DNA of 64,000 nt, from positions 310,001-374,000 of the forward strand of contig NZ_LNUA01000032.1 of the NCBI RefSeq assembly GCF_009764355.1. Direction: 5' to 3'. Position 1 is the stretch's first letter. Each line of letters begins with the position of its first letter. The position numbers and the translations under genes are program-made. Under the pieces are notes generated by a model. It was not told where the DNA came from. It worked only from the letters and a program-made list of their open reading frames with translations, and did no database searches. The stretch is from Companilactobacillus bobalius (lineage in GTDB: Bacteria > Bacillota > Bacilli > Lactobacillales > Lactobacillaceae). This document shows, in pieces, positions 8,395 through 17,478 of this stretch.

Positions 8395-8727
8395 ATGAAT
8401 AATGAAATCAAATATATCATGAATGAGTTAACAGTTATTTATGGTTTTTATCAGGATAAATTTAGCTTAAAGAGAATTAAAAGCTATATCTTGAGTATGC
8501 CTGAAGGTTCAAAGATAGTTAAAGTCGAAGAAGGACTCATTCCAATGTATGATCATAATGTGAACCTGTCAATTGGGAAATTTAATGATGATACTGATTC
8601 TGTCAGTTTATTATTAGTGACACATACTATGGTCAAAGAACGAGATATGGCAGCTATTGCTAGTGATTCCAAGCGGGTTGCGGATTTAGTTAATCGTTTG
8701 ATTGGTTTGATTTCACCTCAAAAATAG
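8395..8727 (+). CDS. Conserved-looking hypothetical protein
   Basis: A 110-residue cytosolic protein I do not recognise. It has no signal peptide or membrane segment. The composition is ordinary, with an N-terminal helix (NEIKYIMNELTVIYG), a central beta-rich part and a C-terminal amphipathic helix (SKRVADLVNRLIGLI). The start is preceded by GGGAGTGGATT. It ends at its own strong terminator, so it is a single-gene unit or the last gene after the fructosamine kinase. Confidence 0.6.
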   Translation: MNNEIKYIMNELTVIYGFYQDKFSLKRIKSYILSMPEGSKIVKVEEGLIPMYDHNVNLSIGKFNDDTDSVSLLLVTHTMVKERDMAAIASDSKRVADLVNRLIGLISPQK

Positions 8728-8746
8728 AATATTTTACCGATATTTT

Positions 8747-8790
8747 GGTCAATAATTGTCGAAATCTTATGACAGTTGTTGGCCTTTTTT
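8747..8790 (+). terminator. Terminator
   Basis: Fourteen-pair stem (GGTCAATAATTGTC with GACAGTTGTTGGCC, allowing G-U pairs) followed by six T. Confidence 0.85.
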
Positions 8791-8906
8791 GTTGATTTAA
8801 GGCCATTTCTTGAAGATTGAATTATTAAAGGTAAATTTGACTTCTATTTTTAACTTCTTTAAATTGAATAAATGCATTAAATAAATTAGTCAATTGAGGA
8901 GAGAAT

Positions 8907-9215
8907 ATGAGTTTAAAAGTATTATTGGTTTGCGGTACAGGTGCATCTTCAGGGTTTATGGCTGTCAGCATGCGCAAAGCTGCAAAAAAACAAGGGTTAG
9001 ACTACCAAATTCAAGCACGTAGTGAAGCTGAATTGGAGAATTATTTAGATGAAACTGACGTTATCATGATTGGTCCACACTTATCCTTTATGGAAGCAGA
9101 AATTAAGCAGGTGGTATCTGGTACCAAAAAGAAAGTAATTCTAATGAATCCTGATTATTATGCAATGTTAGATGGAAAGCAAGCTTTGGAACATCTTCAA
9201 AGTGTACTCAACTAA
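8907..9215 (+). CDS. PTS EIIB, lactose/cellobiose family
   Basis: Phosphocarrier subunit that receives phosphate from EIIA on a cysteine and passes it to the incoming sugar. The 102-residue protein starts MSLKVLLVCGTGASSGFM; Cys9 in the CGTGASSGF loop is the phosphorylation site. GAGGAGAG stands before the ATG. It heads a B-C-A operon with the following two genes, the order seen in cellobiose/chitobiose-type systems. Confidence 0.9.
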   Translation: MSLKVLLVCGTGASSGFMAVSMRKAAKKQGLDYQIQARSEAELENYLDETDVIMIGPHLSFMEAEIKQVVSGTKKKVILMNPDYYAMLDGKQALEHLQSVLN

Positions 9216-9242
9216 AAACGGAGAAAAGGATTTGAAATAATA

Positions 9243-10460
9243 ATGAACAGTTTTATGGCAATCTTTAAAGAGAAAGTAGCACCAAAGATGGATCGAATCA
9301 GTCGGAATATCTGGATCAGTATTTTAAAAGATTCAATTCTTCAAACGTTACCATTTATTCTAGTTAGTTCAGTGATTACCTTTTTGGGCTTATTCGCTAA
9401 TATTTGGAAGTGGTGGCCTGATTTATCAGGTATCAGTAATTTTACTTTTGGTATTATTTCGATTTTTGTGGCATTTTTAATTCCATTCAACATGATGGAG
9501 AAAAAGAAGCTGCCTAAGCAGAGAATTATCTCCGGTTTAACATCATTAGGTTTATTTTTATTATTAACCAATCCAGTGATGTCTAAAGATGGTGGCGCTA
9601 CTTTTGAATTCAGCCACTTTGGGGCTGGAGGAATGTTTGTTGCCATTGTCTGTGGTATTTTTACAGCTTTAATTATGGAATTCTTTGGTAAATTCAGTTT
9701 CTTTGCTAAAGATACAGTAATCCCTGATTTTGTAACAGCTTGGTTTGATTCGATGCTGCCAATAGGTATCGTGATTACTGTTGGCTTTATATTAGTTAAT
9801 GTTTTGAAAATAAATGTTTATCAAGTAATTATTCAAATGTTTTCTCCATTGGCTAGTATTGTAGAAACTTTACCTGGTTTTGTGTTAGTTATGTTGATCA
9901 ATTGTTTAATTTATTCAATGGGAATTTCTACTTGGATTCTAACGCCAATTACAACACCAGTTTATTTAGCCGCTATTCAAGCTAATCAGATCCATGGAGC
10001 ACAGAATATTGTTACTGGGGAGACAATGTTCTCAACATACTTATGGATCGGTGGGGTCGGTTGTACGATGCCATTAGTATTAATGATGTTATTTTTAGCC
10101 AAATCTCAGCGTCTAAAAGTTTTGGGTAAAGCTTTTATCATTCCTAGTATCTTTAATATCAATGAACCAGTAGTTTTTGGATCAATTGTTTGGAATCCTT
10201 ATCTGATGATTCCGATGTGGATTCAAGGTGTTATTTTGCCAATTATCGTTTGGATAGGACTAAAAACTGGTTTAGGTAGAATACCTGATGCGGTCTTTCA
10301 AATGTGGTATGTGCCATTTCCAATTAATACCTGGATCAATGGACATACAATTGGTTCAATCATTCTAGTAGTAATTATCTTTTTGGTAGCGACTTTGATT
10401 TGGTATCCCTTTTTCAAAGCGTATGATCGTGAATTAGTAAAAAAGGAAACAGGTAAATAA
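9243..10460 (+). CDS. PTS EIIC, lactose/cellobiose family
   Basis: Membrane permease subunit of the phosphotransferase system, 405 residues with about ten membrane segments. Family landmarks include the N-terminal KDSILQTLPFILVSS segment, the ITTPVYLAAIQAN stretch, and FIIPSIFNINEPVVFGSIVWNP with the conserved N-E-P-V-x-F-G substrate loop. It follows EIIB by 27 bases and EIIA starts one base after its stop. The exact beta-glucoside taken up cannot be told; no phospho-beta-glucosidase gene is adjacent. Confidence 0.9.
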   Translation: MNSFMAIFKEKVAPKMDRISRNIWISILKDSILQTLPFILVSSVITFLGLFANIWKWWPDLSGISNFTFGIISIFVAFLIPFNMMEKKKLPKQRIISGLTSLGLFLLLTNPVMSKDGGATFEFSHFGAGGMFVAIVCGIFTALIMEFFGKFSFFAKDTVIPDFVTAWFDSMLPIGIVITVGFILVNVLKINVYQVIIQMFSPLASIVETLPGFVLVMLINCLIYSMGISTWILTPITTPVYLAAIQANQIHGAQNIVTGETMFSTYLWIGGVGCTMPLVLMMLFLAKSQRLKVLGKAFIIPSIFNINEPVVFGSIVWNPYLMIPMWIQGVILPIIVWIGLKTGLGRIPDAVFQMWYVPFPINTWINGHTIGSIILVVIIFLVATLIWYPFFKAYDRELVKKETGK

Positions 10461-10461
10461 G

Positions 10462-10791
10462 ATGATGAATGAAGCAGAAAATAATAGTGATTTACGCCAA
10501 ACAATGCAGATGATTATTTTTTCAGGAGATGCTAGAAAATTTATCATGCAGGCTCTAGATTTGGTCGGAGAAGCTAAATATGATGAGTCTGAACAATTAT
10601 TAAAGCAAGCTCATGAAAAGCTCTTAACGGCACATGCATTGCAGACAGACAAGATACAGAAAGAGGCGGAAGGTGAGAAACTGGAGTATTCTGTTTTATT
10701 CACCCATGCCCAGGATACGATGATGTCAGTTAATACTGAATATAATTTGGTAAAACATCTAATTGAAGTATTCAAAAAGCGTGACCATTAA
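10462..10791 (+). CDS. PTS EIIA, lactose/cellobiose family
   Basis: Helical trimeric phosphocarrier of 109 residues. It has the family's typical features: MQMIIFSGDARKFIMQALD, KYDESEQLLKQAHEKLLTAHALQT and the conserved VKHLIEVFKK end. The His in AHALQT is the likely phosphorylation site. It is tightly coupled to EIIC (one-base gap) and followed by the operon terminator. Confidence 0.9.
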   Translation: MMNEAENNSDLRQTMQMIIFSGDARKFIMQALDLVGEAKYDESEQLLKQAHEKLLTAHALQTDKIQKEAEGEKLEYSVLFTHAQDTMMSVNTEYNLVKHLIEVFKKRDH

Positions 10792-10836
10792 AAAAGCTCC
10801 TGAACTCGGATTATTCCAAGCTCAGGAGCTTTTTTG
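10790..10836 (+). terminator. PTS operon terminator
   Basis: Stem AAAAAGCTCCTGA / TCAGGAGCTTTTT with a T run, overlapping the last codons of the EIIA gene. Confidence 0.85.
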
Positions 10837-10947
10837 TTATGTGTTAGATATAAAAATCAGTTGAAAGAATGAACACGGAAAGCCCAATCTTTAAATGAAT
10901 GTGAAAAGGTATTTATAGGAGGTTTTGAATGTGTGAATTGTTCTTAA

Positions 10948-11913
10948 TTAGATCAAGTTTGCTACTTGCATAAGAATTGGAACAACGATAACGAATAGAA
11001 CGGTTGAAGTTGTAACAAGGTTTGTTGCATAGTCGACATCACCATGTGATTGGTCAACCAAGATAGGTAGAACAGCAAGTCCAGGAGCAGCAGATTGAAT
11101 GATGAATGAGCTACTTTCTAGAGCAGGTAAGTTAGTACCCATCATTGATTTACCTAACAAGATGATACTGATCATCAAAGCAGGAGCAATGATGAATCTA
11201 CCGACTAAGGCAAGGATTGTATCACGGTCAAATTTGATAGATTTCAAACCAGCATCAGCTAAGATAATACCAATGTAGATAAGTGACATAGGTGTAACGA
11301 TACCACCGACCATGTCTAAAGTCTTGTTGATCCATTCTGGAACAGGAATTGCTAGTAGTAAGAAGACTAATGAAACTAAGAAACCAACAAGTGGAGCAGG
11401 TAGAAGTTTCTTCCAGTTAAAGTCTTTCTTAGCACCTTTTTCAACTGTTGGATCATCACTTGAGATGAAGAAGATACCAACGGCCCAAGTAGAAATTGTG
11501 TTCATAACATAGTAAACAAGGAAATAAGGTAAACTCTTTGTACCAAATAGAGCCATGTTCAATGGTAAACCAATGAAGATAGTATTAGCATTAACGAACA
11601 TGTTAATGAAAGTACCACGACGACCTTTTCTGATACGGAATACTTTAGTTAAGATCCAAGCTACGATGTAACCTAGAGTAAAACTGGCGAAGGTAAAAAT
11701 TAAACCACCAGATAAACTAGCTAATTTATCTCTGTTCAAATATTTAAGAACAGAAACGAAGATAGAAGCAGGTAAAGCAATTTTCATGATAATAAATGAA
11801 ATATTACCCTTGAATTCATCACCTAGACGACCGGATCCTCTTAACCAGTATCCTAAGGCGATAACAATAACGATTTCAGCAACACTCTCTAGTGAAGTGA
11901 TAAATGCAGCCAT
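10948..11913 (-). CDS. mleP: Malate permease, AEC transporter family
   Basis: Membrane carrier of 321 residues with about ten hydrophobic segments, of the auxin-efflux-carrier family to which malate permeases of lactic acid bacteria belong. The N-terminal ITSLESVAEIVIVIALGYWLRG and internal LPASIFVSVLKYL and GLPLNMALFG segments are typical. It lies 35 bases downstream of the malolactic enzyme gene, so malate/lactate exchange or malate uptake is the natural role. An AGGGGAA site precedes the start. Confidence 0.85.
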   Translation of the reverse strand: MAAFITSLESVAEIVIVIALGYWLRGSGRLGDEFKGNISFIIMKIALPASIFVSVLKYLNRDKLASLSGGLIFTFASFTLGYIVAWILTKVFRIRKGRRGTFINMFVNANTIFIGLPLNMALFGTKSLPYFLVYYVMNTISTWAVGIFFISSDDPTVEKGAKKDFNWKKLLPAPLVGFLVSLVFLLLAIPVPEWINKTLDMVGGIVTPMSLIYIGIILADAGLKSIKFDRDTILALVGRFIIAPALMISIILLGKSMMGTNLPALESSSFIIQSAAPGLAVLPILVDQSHGDVDYATNLVTTSTVLFVIVVPILMQVANLI

Positions 11914-11948
11914 AAAAATAATTCCCCTTTATTTGACAAATTTATATA

Positions 11949-13571
11949 TTAATATTTAGGTTCCCACTTAAGGTCAGCAACAGCCTTCTTAGCATCAGTA
12001 GCAGATGACAATTTTTCGTCAATAGCTTCTTGTGCGACACCCTCGGCAACAGTAATACTGAACTTATCTAGTTTTGAAACAGGAGGCAATACTGCAGCAC
12101 CTGGTTCTGTAGGATCAACGATACCACCCAATGAGTGAGCAGCTTTATTGATCATACCATCGCTAAGCAATTTAGCGTTAACAGCCATTGAACCAAGACC
12201 AAGACCAGGGTACACCAAGGCATTGTTAGCTTGTCCAATATTGTAAGTTACACCATTGTATTCGATTGGATCAACCGGAATACCAGTTGCGATAAGAGCT
12301 TTACCATCAGTCCACTTCAAAAGATCTTCGGCCTTAGCTTCAGCAAGTTTTGTAGGATTTGATAATGGGAAGATAATTGGACGTTCAGTGTGAGCAGCCA
12401 TTTCCTTGATGATTGATTCAGTGAAAGTACCAGGTTGTGTTGATGTACCAACAAGAATTGTAGGGTGAACAGCTTTAACAACTGCTTCCAAGTTTGTTAG
12501 TTCGTCAGCGTTAGCAAATTCACTACGTTTTCTAGTAAATGGTTTTTGTTCTGGTGTTAAGCCTTCAGTATCATCGAACAATAGACCTTGCTTATCAACT
12601 AAGTAGAAGTGTTTCTTAGCTTCTTCTTCAGATAGACCTTCTTCAACCATTGAGTCAAAGATTCTCTTTGTAATACCAGCACCGGCAGTACCAGCACCAA
12701 ATGATAGGTAAACTTGATCAGTAAGCTTTTGTTTAGAAATGTTCAAAGCACCAAGGATACCAGCAAGAGTAATAATACCTGTACCTTGAATATCATCGTT
12801 AAATGTAAGAATTTGATCTTTGTACTTGTTCAAGATATTGGCAGCATTGCTACGACCAAAGTCTTCAAAGTGAAGATACATGTTAGGGAACAAGTTTTCA
12901 GCAGTTTCAACGAATTGGTCAACAAAGTTGTAATACTTGTCGCCAGTAACACGTTCGTGATGGTTACCCATGTATAAATCATCGTCAAGTAATGACTTTC
13001 TGTTTGTACCTACATCAAGAACAACAGGAAGAACTGACTTAGGATCAACACCAGCAGCAGCTGTATAAACCATCAATTTACCAACAGAGATGTCAACACC
13101 TTGGACACCCCAGTCACCAATACCAAGAATGCCCGAACCATCAGTAACAACGATAAGTTTGATGTCACGGCCCTTAGATGCATTCTTTAATGATGCTTCG
13201 ATGTCATCAGGATCATCGATTGATAGGAAAGCAGCATTTTGTGGATCTAAGAAGAAATGACTGTAATTTTCAATTGTGTCAGCAATTGTTGGATCATAAA
13301 CAACAGGCATGAATTCATAAACGTGTTTGCTGAATAGTTTATAGAACAAAGTAATGTTTTCGTTGAATAAATCCATCAAATACATTCTCTTATCAAGGAA
13401 CGTACTCTTGTTTGAATAGTTTTCATAAGCTTGTTCAACTTGTTGATCCAAAGTTTGAACGAATGGTGGAAGCAAGCCTTCAAGATGATTTTCTTTTCTT
13501 TCTTCTTTAGTAAAGGCAGTACCTTTATTTAAGAAGTGATTATTTAATAAATCTAAACCCTCATATTTCAT
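11949..13571 (-). CDS. mleS: Malolactic enzyme
   Basis: Converts L-malate directly to L-lactate and CO2 using NAD and Mn, giving proton-motive force and deacidification. The 540-residue sequence follows known malolactic enzymes closely over its length: FLNKGTAFT near the start, [57 protein letters not shown] for NAD binding, [12 protein letters not shown] and [14 protein letters not shown]. This pattern separates it from ordinary NAD-malic enzymes, although the families are close. It is co-transcribed with mleP and divergent from mleR. AGGAGG precedes the ATG. Confidence 0.92.
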   Translation of the reverse strand: MKYEGLDLLNNHFLNKGTAFTKEERKENHLEGLLPPFVQTLDQQVEQAYENYSNKSTFLDKRMYLMDLFNENITLFYKLFSKHVYEFMPVVYDPTIADTIENYSHFFLDPQNAAFLSIDDPDDIEASLKNASKGRDIKLIVVTDGSGILGIGDWGVQGVDISVGKLMVYTAAAGVDPKSVLPVVLDVGTNRKSLLDDDLYMGNHHERVTGDKYYNFVDQFVETAENLFPNMYLHFEDFGRSNAANILNKYKDQILTFNDDIQGTGIITLAGILGALNISKQKLTDQVYLSFGAGTAGAGITKRIFDSMVEEGLSEEEAKKHFYLVDKQGLLFDDTEGLTPEQKPFTRKRSEFANADELTNLEAVVKAVHPTILVGTSTQPGTFTESIIKEMAAHTERPIIFPLSNPTKLAEAKAEDLLKWTDGKALIATGIPVDPIEYNGVTYNIGQANNALVYPGLGLGSMAVNAKLLSDGMINKAAHSLGGIVDPTEPGAAVLPPVSKLDKFSITVAEGVAQEAIDEKLSSATDAKKAVADLKWEPKY

Positions 13572-13626
13572 AGAATTAATTCCTCCTAATTAATTTTTTA
13601 TACAAGTAAACACTATAATAATTGAT

Positions 13627-13645
13627 ATACGATTATATATCGTAT
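13627..13645. promoter_or_regulatory. Palindrome, candidate MleR operator
   Basis: ATACGAT-N5-ATCGTAT, a perfect inverted repeat with T-N11-A geometry expected for a LysR-type regulator. It lies about 55 bases upstream of mleS in the mleS/mleR divergent region. Confidence 0.5.
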
Positions 13646-13803
13646 TATATAAAATAAATTTACAGATAATGAATTTTATATATAGTCCACATGGCATATT
13701 TATTATTGGTGTTCGTAAATAACTTTCGTATGGTACTATAAAACATAATAAAAAATATAGTCAAATATATCGTCTTCAATAAATAAAATTTATAGGTGCA
13801 AAT

Positions 13804-14673
13804 ATGAATATAAAGGATTATCAATATTTCAAGAAATTGTCAGAGTCTAAGAGTTTTTCCGATACGGCTAATTTTTTTAGCGTTAGTCAACCAACTATTA
13901 CTTATTCATTGAAAAGGTTGGAAGATACTTATGGAATTTCTTTAGTTAAACGAAAAAGCTATGCTAATTCACTGTCATTGACATATGCTGGGGAGCAACT
14001 GTTGTCTCATATAAATAAAATCTTGTTGGAAGATGATTTGATTAATGATGATATGGAAAGAATTAAACGTCAGAAGATTGTTATGGGCTGGCCACCAATT
14101 ATTAGTAATTATGTTATTCCTAAAGTGTTTGATCAGCTACGGGATGCCAATTTATTGAATATGATTGTGCCTAGAAGAGACAGTTCTCGTGAATTGTTGT
14201 CAGAGTTAAAAAATGGCAAAATTGATTTATCCTTATTAGGATCAACAATTTTGCCACAGGAAGATCAGCTGGATTATCAATTAATTAAAGAACATCATTT
14301 TAAGTTCATTGCCTCAGCAAATCGAGATGTTTCTAATATTACTTCGGTTGAAAAACTATTTAATGAAGATTTTATTTCATTGGATGAAAAATCTGTTCAC
14401 AGCCAAGTTTTAGAAAGAATTATAGAACGCTATAATGTCAAGCCTCATACAATGTTTAAAACAAACGATTATCGCTTGATGTTAAGTTTAGTTAAGCAGG
14501 ATAAGGGCTTTAGCTTTGTTACTGAGACAGCTATTCAAGATGTTCCAGGAATTCAAGAAATCCATATTAATGATTTAGATTTACCATCATTTTATATTTT
14601 GTTTGTTTATCGACACAATATGATTGGTAATCAGATTCTAAAACAACTGATGGAAATCTTTAAAAATATTTAG
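13804..14673 (+). CDS. mleR: LysR-family regulator of malolactic fermentation
   Basis: LysR-type transcriptional regulator, 289 residues. The N-terminal helix-turn-helix is evident (MNIKDYQYFKKLSESKSF, then FFSVSQPTITYSLKRLE), and the remainder is a periplasmic-binding-protein-like effector domain. It is divergent from mleS-mleP, the arrangement found in other lactic acid bacteria where MleR activates malolactic genes in response to malate. The assignment to mleR is mainly by this context. Confidence 0.85.
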   Translation: MNIKDYQYFKKLSESKSFSDTANFFSVSQPTITYSLKRLEDTYGISLVKRKSYANSLSLTYAGEQLLSHINKILLEDDLINDDMERIKRQKIVMGWPPIISNYVIPKVFDQLRDANLLNMIVPRRDSSRELLSELKNGKIDLSLLGSTILPQEDQLDYQLIKEHHFKFIASANRDVSNITSVEKLFNEDFISLDEKSVHSQVLERIIERYNVKPHTMFKTNDYRLMLSLVKQDKGFSFVTETAIQDVPGIQEIHINDLDLPSFYILFVYRHNMIGNQILKQLMEIFKNI

Positions 14674-14921
14674 ATAATAATTTTTAGTTATAAATATAAT
14701 ATGGTATACAGGTCTAGCCCATTTTAGTAAAATATAATTTGTCAATTGATATTAATGAATTGGCTATTGGGGAAAAAGGATTAATTATATTAGTAAATTA
14801 AAATGCTATATCTCATCAATGTAGTGTTCAATTTTGTAAATATATTATGTAATTATCACTTTTTATAAGTAAAATGGGTTAGAAATTTATGGGATAGTTG
14901 TGTTTAAACAGCCCATTTACT
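14674..14921. other. Non-coding stretch after mleR
   Basis: AT-rich sequence with only very short frames and no ribosome site. GCCCATTT occurs twice (about 14716 and 14911). I see no gene here. Confidence 0.5.
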
Positions 14922-14951
14922 GAAAAAGGCCATGTAGAGAGGCCTTTTTTT
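14922..14951 (+). terminator. Terminator-like hairpin
   Basis: AAAAGGCC / GGCCTTTT stem with a nine-base loop and T run, 250 bases after the mleR stop. It may end a long mleR 3' UTR or a short RNA. Confidence 0.7.
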
Positions 14952-14975
14952 AGTGAGAAACTGATTTATAAAAAA

Positions 14976-15004
14976 TTGTCGACTTTTGTAAACTTACTTA
15001 TAAT
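14976..15004 (+). promoter_or_regulatory. Strong sigma-A promoter with no CDS behind it
   Basis: TTGTCG at 14976-14981, a 17-base spacer, and a perfect TATAAT at 14999-15004. No reading frame with a ribosome site follows before the terminator at 15087-15117. Confidence 0.6.
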
Positions 15005-15010
15005 TATATA

Positions 15011-15117
15011 TAACTATGTTAGTATTATTTATAGACAAGGGTTTGTGCTAAATCTTTGTTAGATAATTATAAGAATATGAAATTGATGGTAGTTCCTCCC
15101 TGAGCTGCCATTTTTTT
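15011..15117 (+). ncRNA. Candidate small regulatory RNA with C-rich loop
   Basis: Predicted transcript of about 107 bases from the promoter at 14976-15004 to a Rho-independent terminator. The terminator stem (15087-15094 with 15103-15110, including G-U pairs) displays CCTCCCTG in the loop and is followed by seven T. CCUCCC is the complement of the GGGAGG Shine-Dalgarno core. C-rich loops of this kind are used by Gram-positive sRNAs such as RsaE and LhrC to block ribosome binding. There is no long ORF inside. Existence of the RNA is inference from promoter and terminator signals. Confidence 0.45.
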
Positions 15118-15209
15118 GTGGTTTCAATACGCTAAACTTTGTTATACCAATAAGGGTATTGCGTTCTATGGTATAATTTTTTGTAATAAGCTATTTAGGA
15201 GTTTTTAGT

Positions 15210-15491
15210 ATGAATTACAATGTTAGTCAACAAAAAGAAATTGCCCAATATGCGGTAGAGCATGATAACAATTATAAGGCTACTGGTGAGAAGTACGGAA
15301 TTTCATACCAACAAGTAGCTGCGTGGGTGAGAAAGTATAAGAAATCGCAGGCAAAGCCAACAAAGAAGGCTGAAGAAGTTTCTCAACCTCGACAGGAGTC
15401 ACAACCAAATATGTTGGACGTTTTGAGTCGAAAAGATCCTGTTCTAGAAGCTCAACTACATGAAGTTAAGAAGAGATTAGGATTGTTATAA
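15210..15491 (+). CDS. Stand-alone transposase-type helix-turn-helix protein
   Basis: A 93-residue protein whose first 50 residues form a helix-turn-helix like that of IS3-type OrfA proteins (YNVSQQKEIAQYAVEH, then YKATGEKYGISYQQVAAWVRKY). A Lys/Gln-rich linker and a C-terminal LEAQLHEVKKRLGLL helix follow. No transposase catalytic gene or terminal repeats are nearby. It overlaps functionally with the next gene by position only (two-base gap), suggesting a domesticated DNA-binding protein in an operon with the phosphatase. GGAG precedes the ATG. Confidence 0.65.
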   Translation: MNYNVSQQKEIAQYAVEHDNNYKATGEKYGISYQQVAAWVRKYKKSQAKPTKKAEEVSQPRQESQPNMLDVLSRKDPVLEAQLHEVKKRLGLL

Positions 15492-15493
15492 TT

Positions 15494-15946
15494 ATGAAAA
15501 AAATCATCTTCGTTTGTTTAGGAAACATCTGTCGTTCGCCAATGGCAGAAATGATGATGAAACAGTTAGTTGATGACGATTATTCTGAATTACTTATTAA
15601 AGTTGAATCACGGGCTACATCAACTTATGAGATTGGAAATTTTCCTCATCCTGGGGCTATTGCTGAACTGAAGAAAAGAAACGTTCCTATTATTAAGCAT
15701 GTTGCTAAGCAAATAACTACTCAGGATTTTGATGAGGCTGATTTGATCATCGGTATGGATGAACAAAATATTGCTGATTTGAAACAAATGGCACCTATTT
15801 CTGATAGAGATAAAATCCGTATGGCTTATGAAGCCTTGAATAGTACTGCAGTAATTGAAGATCCCTGGTATGATCATAAGTTTGATCGTACCTATCGTCA
15901 GTTGGCAGAAGTTTTGCCTATTTGGCTAGAAGAACTAAGATCCTAA
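15494..15946 (+). CDS. Low-molecular-weight protein-tyrosine phosphatase
   Basis: Cytosolic phosphatase of 150 residues. It has the CX5R P-loop as VCLGNICRSPMAE (Cys8, Arg14) at the N-terminus and the acid-loop DPW in IEDPWYDH near residue 121, the general acid of this family. It hydrolyses phosphotyrosine or similar small phosphoesters. The gene starts two bases after the HTH gene and is followed by a terminator. Confidence 0.9.
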   Translation: MKKIIFVCLGNICRSPMAEMMMKQLVDDDYSELLIKVESRATSTYEIGNFPHPGAIAELKKRNVPIIKHVAKQITTQDFDEADLIIGMDEQNIADLKQMAPISDRDKIRMAYEALNSTAVIEDPWYDHKFDRTYRQLAEVLPIWLEELRS

Positions 15947-15980
15947 AAGTCAAACTCTATTTGAGGTTTTGACTTTTTTT
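15945..15980 (+). terminator. Terminator
   Basis: AAAGTCAAACTC / GAGGTTTTGACTTT hairpin with a T run after the phosphatase gene. Confidence 0.8.
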
Positions 15981-15997
15981 GTTATGGAGGTTGTATG

Positions 15998-16573
15998 ATG
16001 CATCAATCATTGTGGAACCAGTTAAGAAATGCTTTTAGCAAGAAAGAAAAGGACAATAATACTATTTTAACTAATGATATTAATGATCCTCAAAATAAAG
16101 TACGTAGTAAGGAAGAGGAGACTAGTGATTTCTCGCAAATCTTGAAGTCACAAAATGTCAGAGTGGATGTTTCTGCCTCTTCTGAGGACGAGTTATTACA
16201 TTATCTAGCCCAATTTGCCTGTGAGAAACAATCTGGTTTGGATGAAGAGAAAATATATGGGCAGTTCTTGCTACGTGAACAGCAGGTGTCAACTAATTTA
16301 GGTGATGGCATTGTTTTGCCTCATATTATTGATGATTCCGTTAAAGAGTTGACTATGTTAGTTATAAAACTTAATAATCCAATTATGTGGGATGACGAGA
16401 AAATTGATATGGCTATCAGTTTACTAATTCCTAAGACTGAGCCCAATTTTTTGCACGTAAAGTATTTAGCCAGTATTTCGCTTTTGCTATTAAAACCAAA
16501 TTTTCGTTATGCATTAAATGAGGCTACTAGTCCTGAACAGATAACCGATATGTTTATTAATAGTAATAATTAA
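15998..16573 (+). CDS. PTS EIIA type-2 (fructose/mannitol) domain protein
   Basis: A 191-residue soluble protein. The first 45 residues are polar and charged, probably disordered; the rest is an EIIA type-2 fold with QVSTNLGDGIVLPHI containing the phosphorylatable His in the LPH motif. There is no EIIB or EIIC gene next to it, so it is probably a regulatory PTS protein (as PtsN is) or a lone phosphocarrier. Two adjacent ATGs exist; the second gives a seven-base spacing from GGAGG. Confidence 0.75.
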   Translation: MHQSLWNQLRNAFSKKEKDNNTILTNDINDPQNKVRSKEEETSDFSQILKSQNVRVDVSASSEDELLHYLAQFACEKQSGLDEEKIYGQFLLREQQVSTNLGDGIVLPHIIDDSVKELTMLVIKLNNPIMWDDEKIDMAISLLIPKTEPNFLHVKYLASISLLLLKPNFRYALNEATSPEQITDMFINSNN

Positions 16574-16635
16574 AAAAACAGGTAATAATGTTATAATAAT
16601 TGAGTTGTTTAATGAGAATATTGGAGGGATCATTT

Positions 16636-17337
16636 TTGAGCCAGTTAAGTGTGCTAAATGTTGTAATTCGACTTCTATTGGCTGTGATATTTTCAGGTAT
16701 TATTGGATTGGATCGGGCATATAAACATCGTCCTGCCGGTTTAAGAACACATATCTTGGTCTGTTTAGGTGCTTGTATCATTGCAATGATACAAAAGAAT
16801 ATTGGGTTTGATGCTTTGGAGATGGCACGTCAGTATCCACAATATAAAGGCGTTTTGCGAGCTGATGATGCTCGTTTAATAGCTCAGGTAGTTAGTGGCA
16901 TTGGATTTTTAGGTGCTGGAACAATTATTGTGGAACATCACTCGATTCGTGGATTAACAACTGCTGCCAGTCTTTGGGTAGTTGCTTGTCTAGGAATCGC
17001 TATTGGTATGGGTGATTATATAATTGCTATAGTTGGTTTCTTAGTGGTTTATGCAGTTTTGGGTTTCTTGAAGAAAATTATCAAGATCAGTCCCGTCCGG
17101 AAGTTGAAAATTGAGTATAAACACAAATTAGATACTAAGAAATTTATTGATGAGTATTTTCAAAGACATGATATAACAGTTGAGGGTGTAAGGTTTAGCG
17201 TATCTAATTTCAATGATACGAAGATCTATACTAATGTTTACTCAATTGATTTTGGAAAAAATATTGATTATGTTGACATCGTTGAAGGATTGTCAATGAA
17301 TGAGAATGTTATTAAGGTGGAAACGATTAATGTTTAA
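16636..17337 (+). CDS. MgtC/SapB-family membrane protein
   Basis: Inner-membrane protein of 233 residues with about five N-terminal membrane segments and a soluble C-terminal domain. The MgtC core is clear: IFSGIIGLDRAYKHRPAGLRTHILV, VVSGIGFLGAGTIIV, GLTTAASLWVVACLGIAIG. The TTG at 16636 is chosen because GGAGGG lies seven bases upstream; an upstream ATG frame to 16600 runs through that site. Relatives are linked to Mg2+ limitation and intracellular survival, but the role here is unknown. Confidence 0.85.
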   Translation: MSQLSVLNVVIRLLLAVIFSGIIGLDRAYKHRPAGLRTHILVCLGACIIAMIQKNIGFDALEMARQYPQYKGVLRADDARLIAQVVSGIGFLGAGTIIVEHHSIRGLTTAASLWVVACLGIAIGMGDYIIAIVGFLVVYAVLGFLKKIIKISPVRKLKIEYKHKLDTKKFIDEYFQRHDITVEGVRFSVSNFNDTKIYTNVYSIDFGKNIDYVDIVEGLSMNENVIKVETINV

Positions 17338-17346
17338 TAAAGTAGG

Positions 17347-17379
17347 AATATCCCTAAATTAACTTAGAGATATTTTTTT
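17347..17379 (+). terminator. Terminator
   Basis: AATATC-CTAA / TTAG-GATATT hairpin followed by seven T, directly after the MgtC-family gene. Confidence 0.75.
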
Positions 17380-17478
17380 ATGCTCATTTTTAATGATGAC
17401 TTATTTAAATATTTTAGTCTGGATAATTCGTTGTAATTTGTCTAGACCTTTGCTATCTTTTGTAGTTGGGGGAATTAA

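Noticed and set aside
11949..13571. Annotation as NAD-malic enzyme
   Set aside because: The sequence pattern across the protein, and its neighbours mleP and mleR, fit malolactic enzyme better; the two are related and only an assay would be final.
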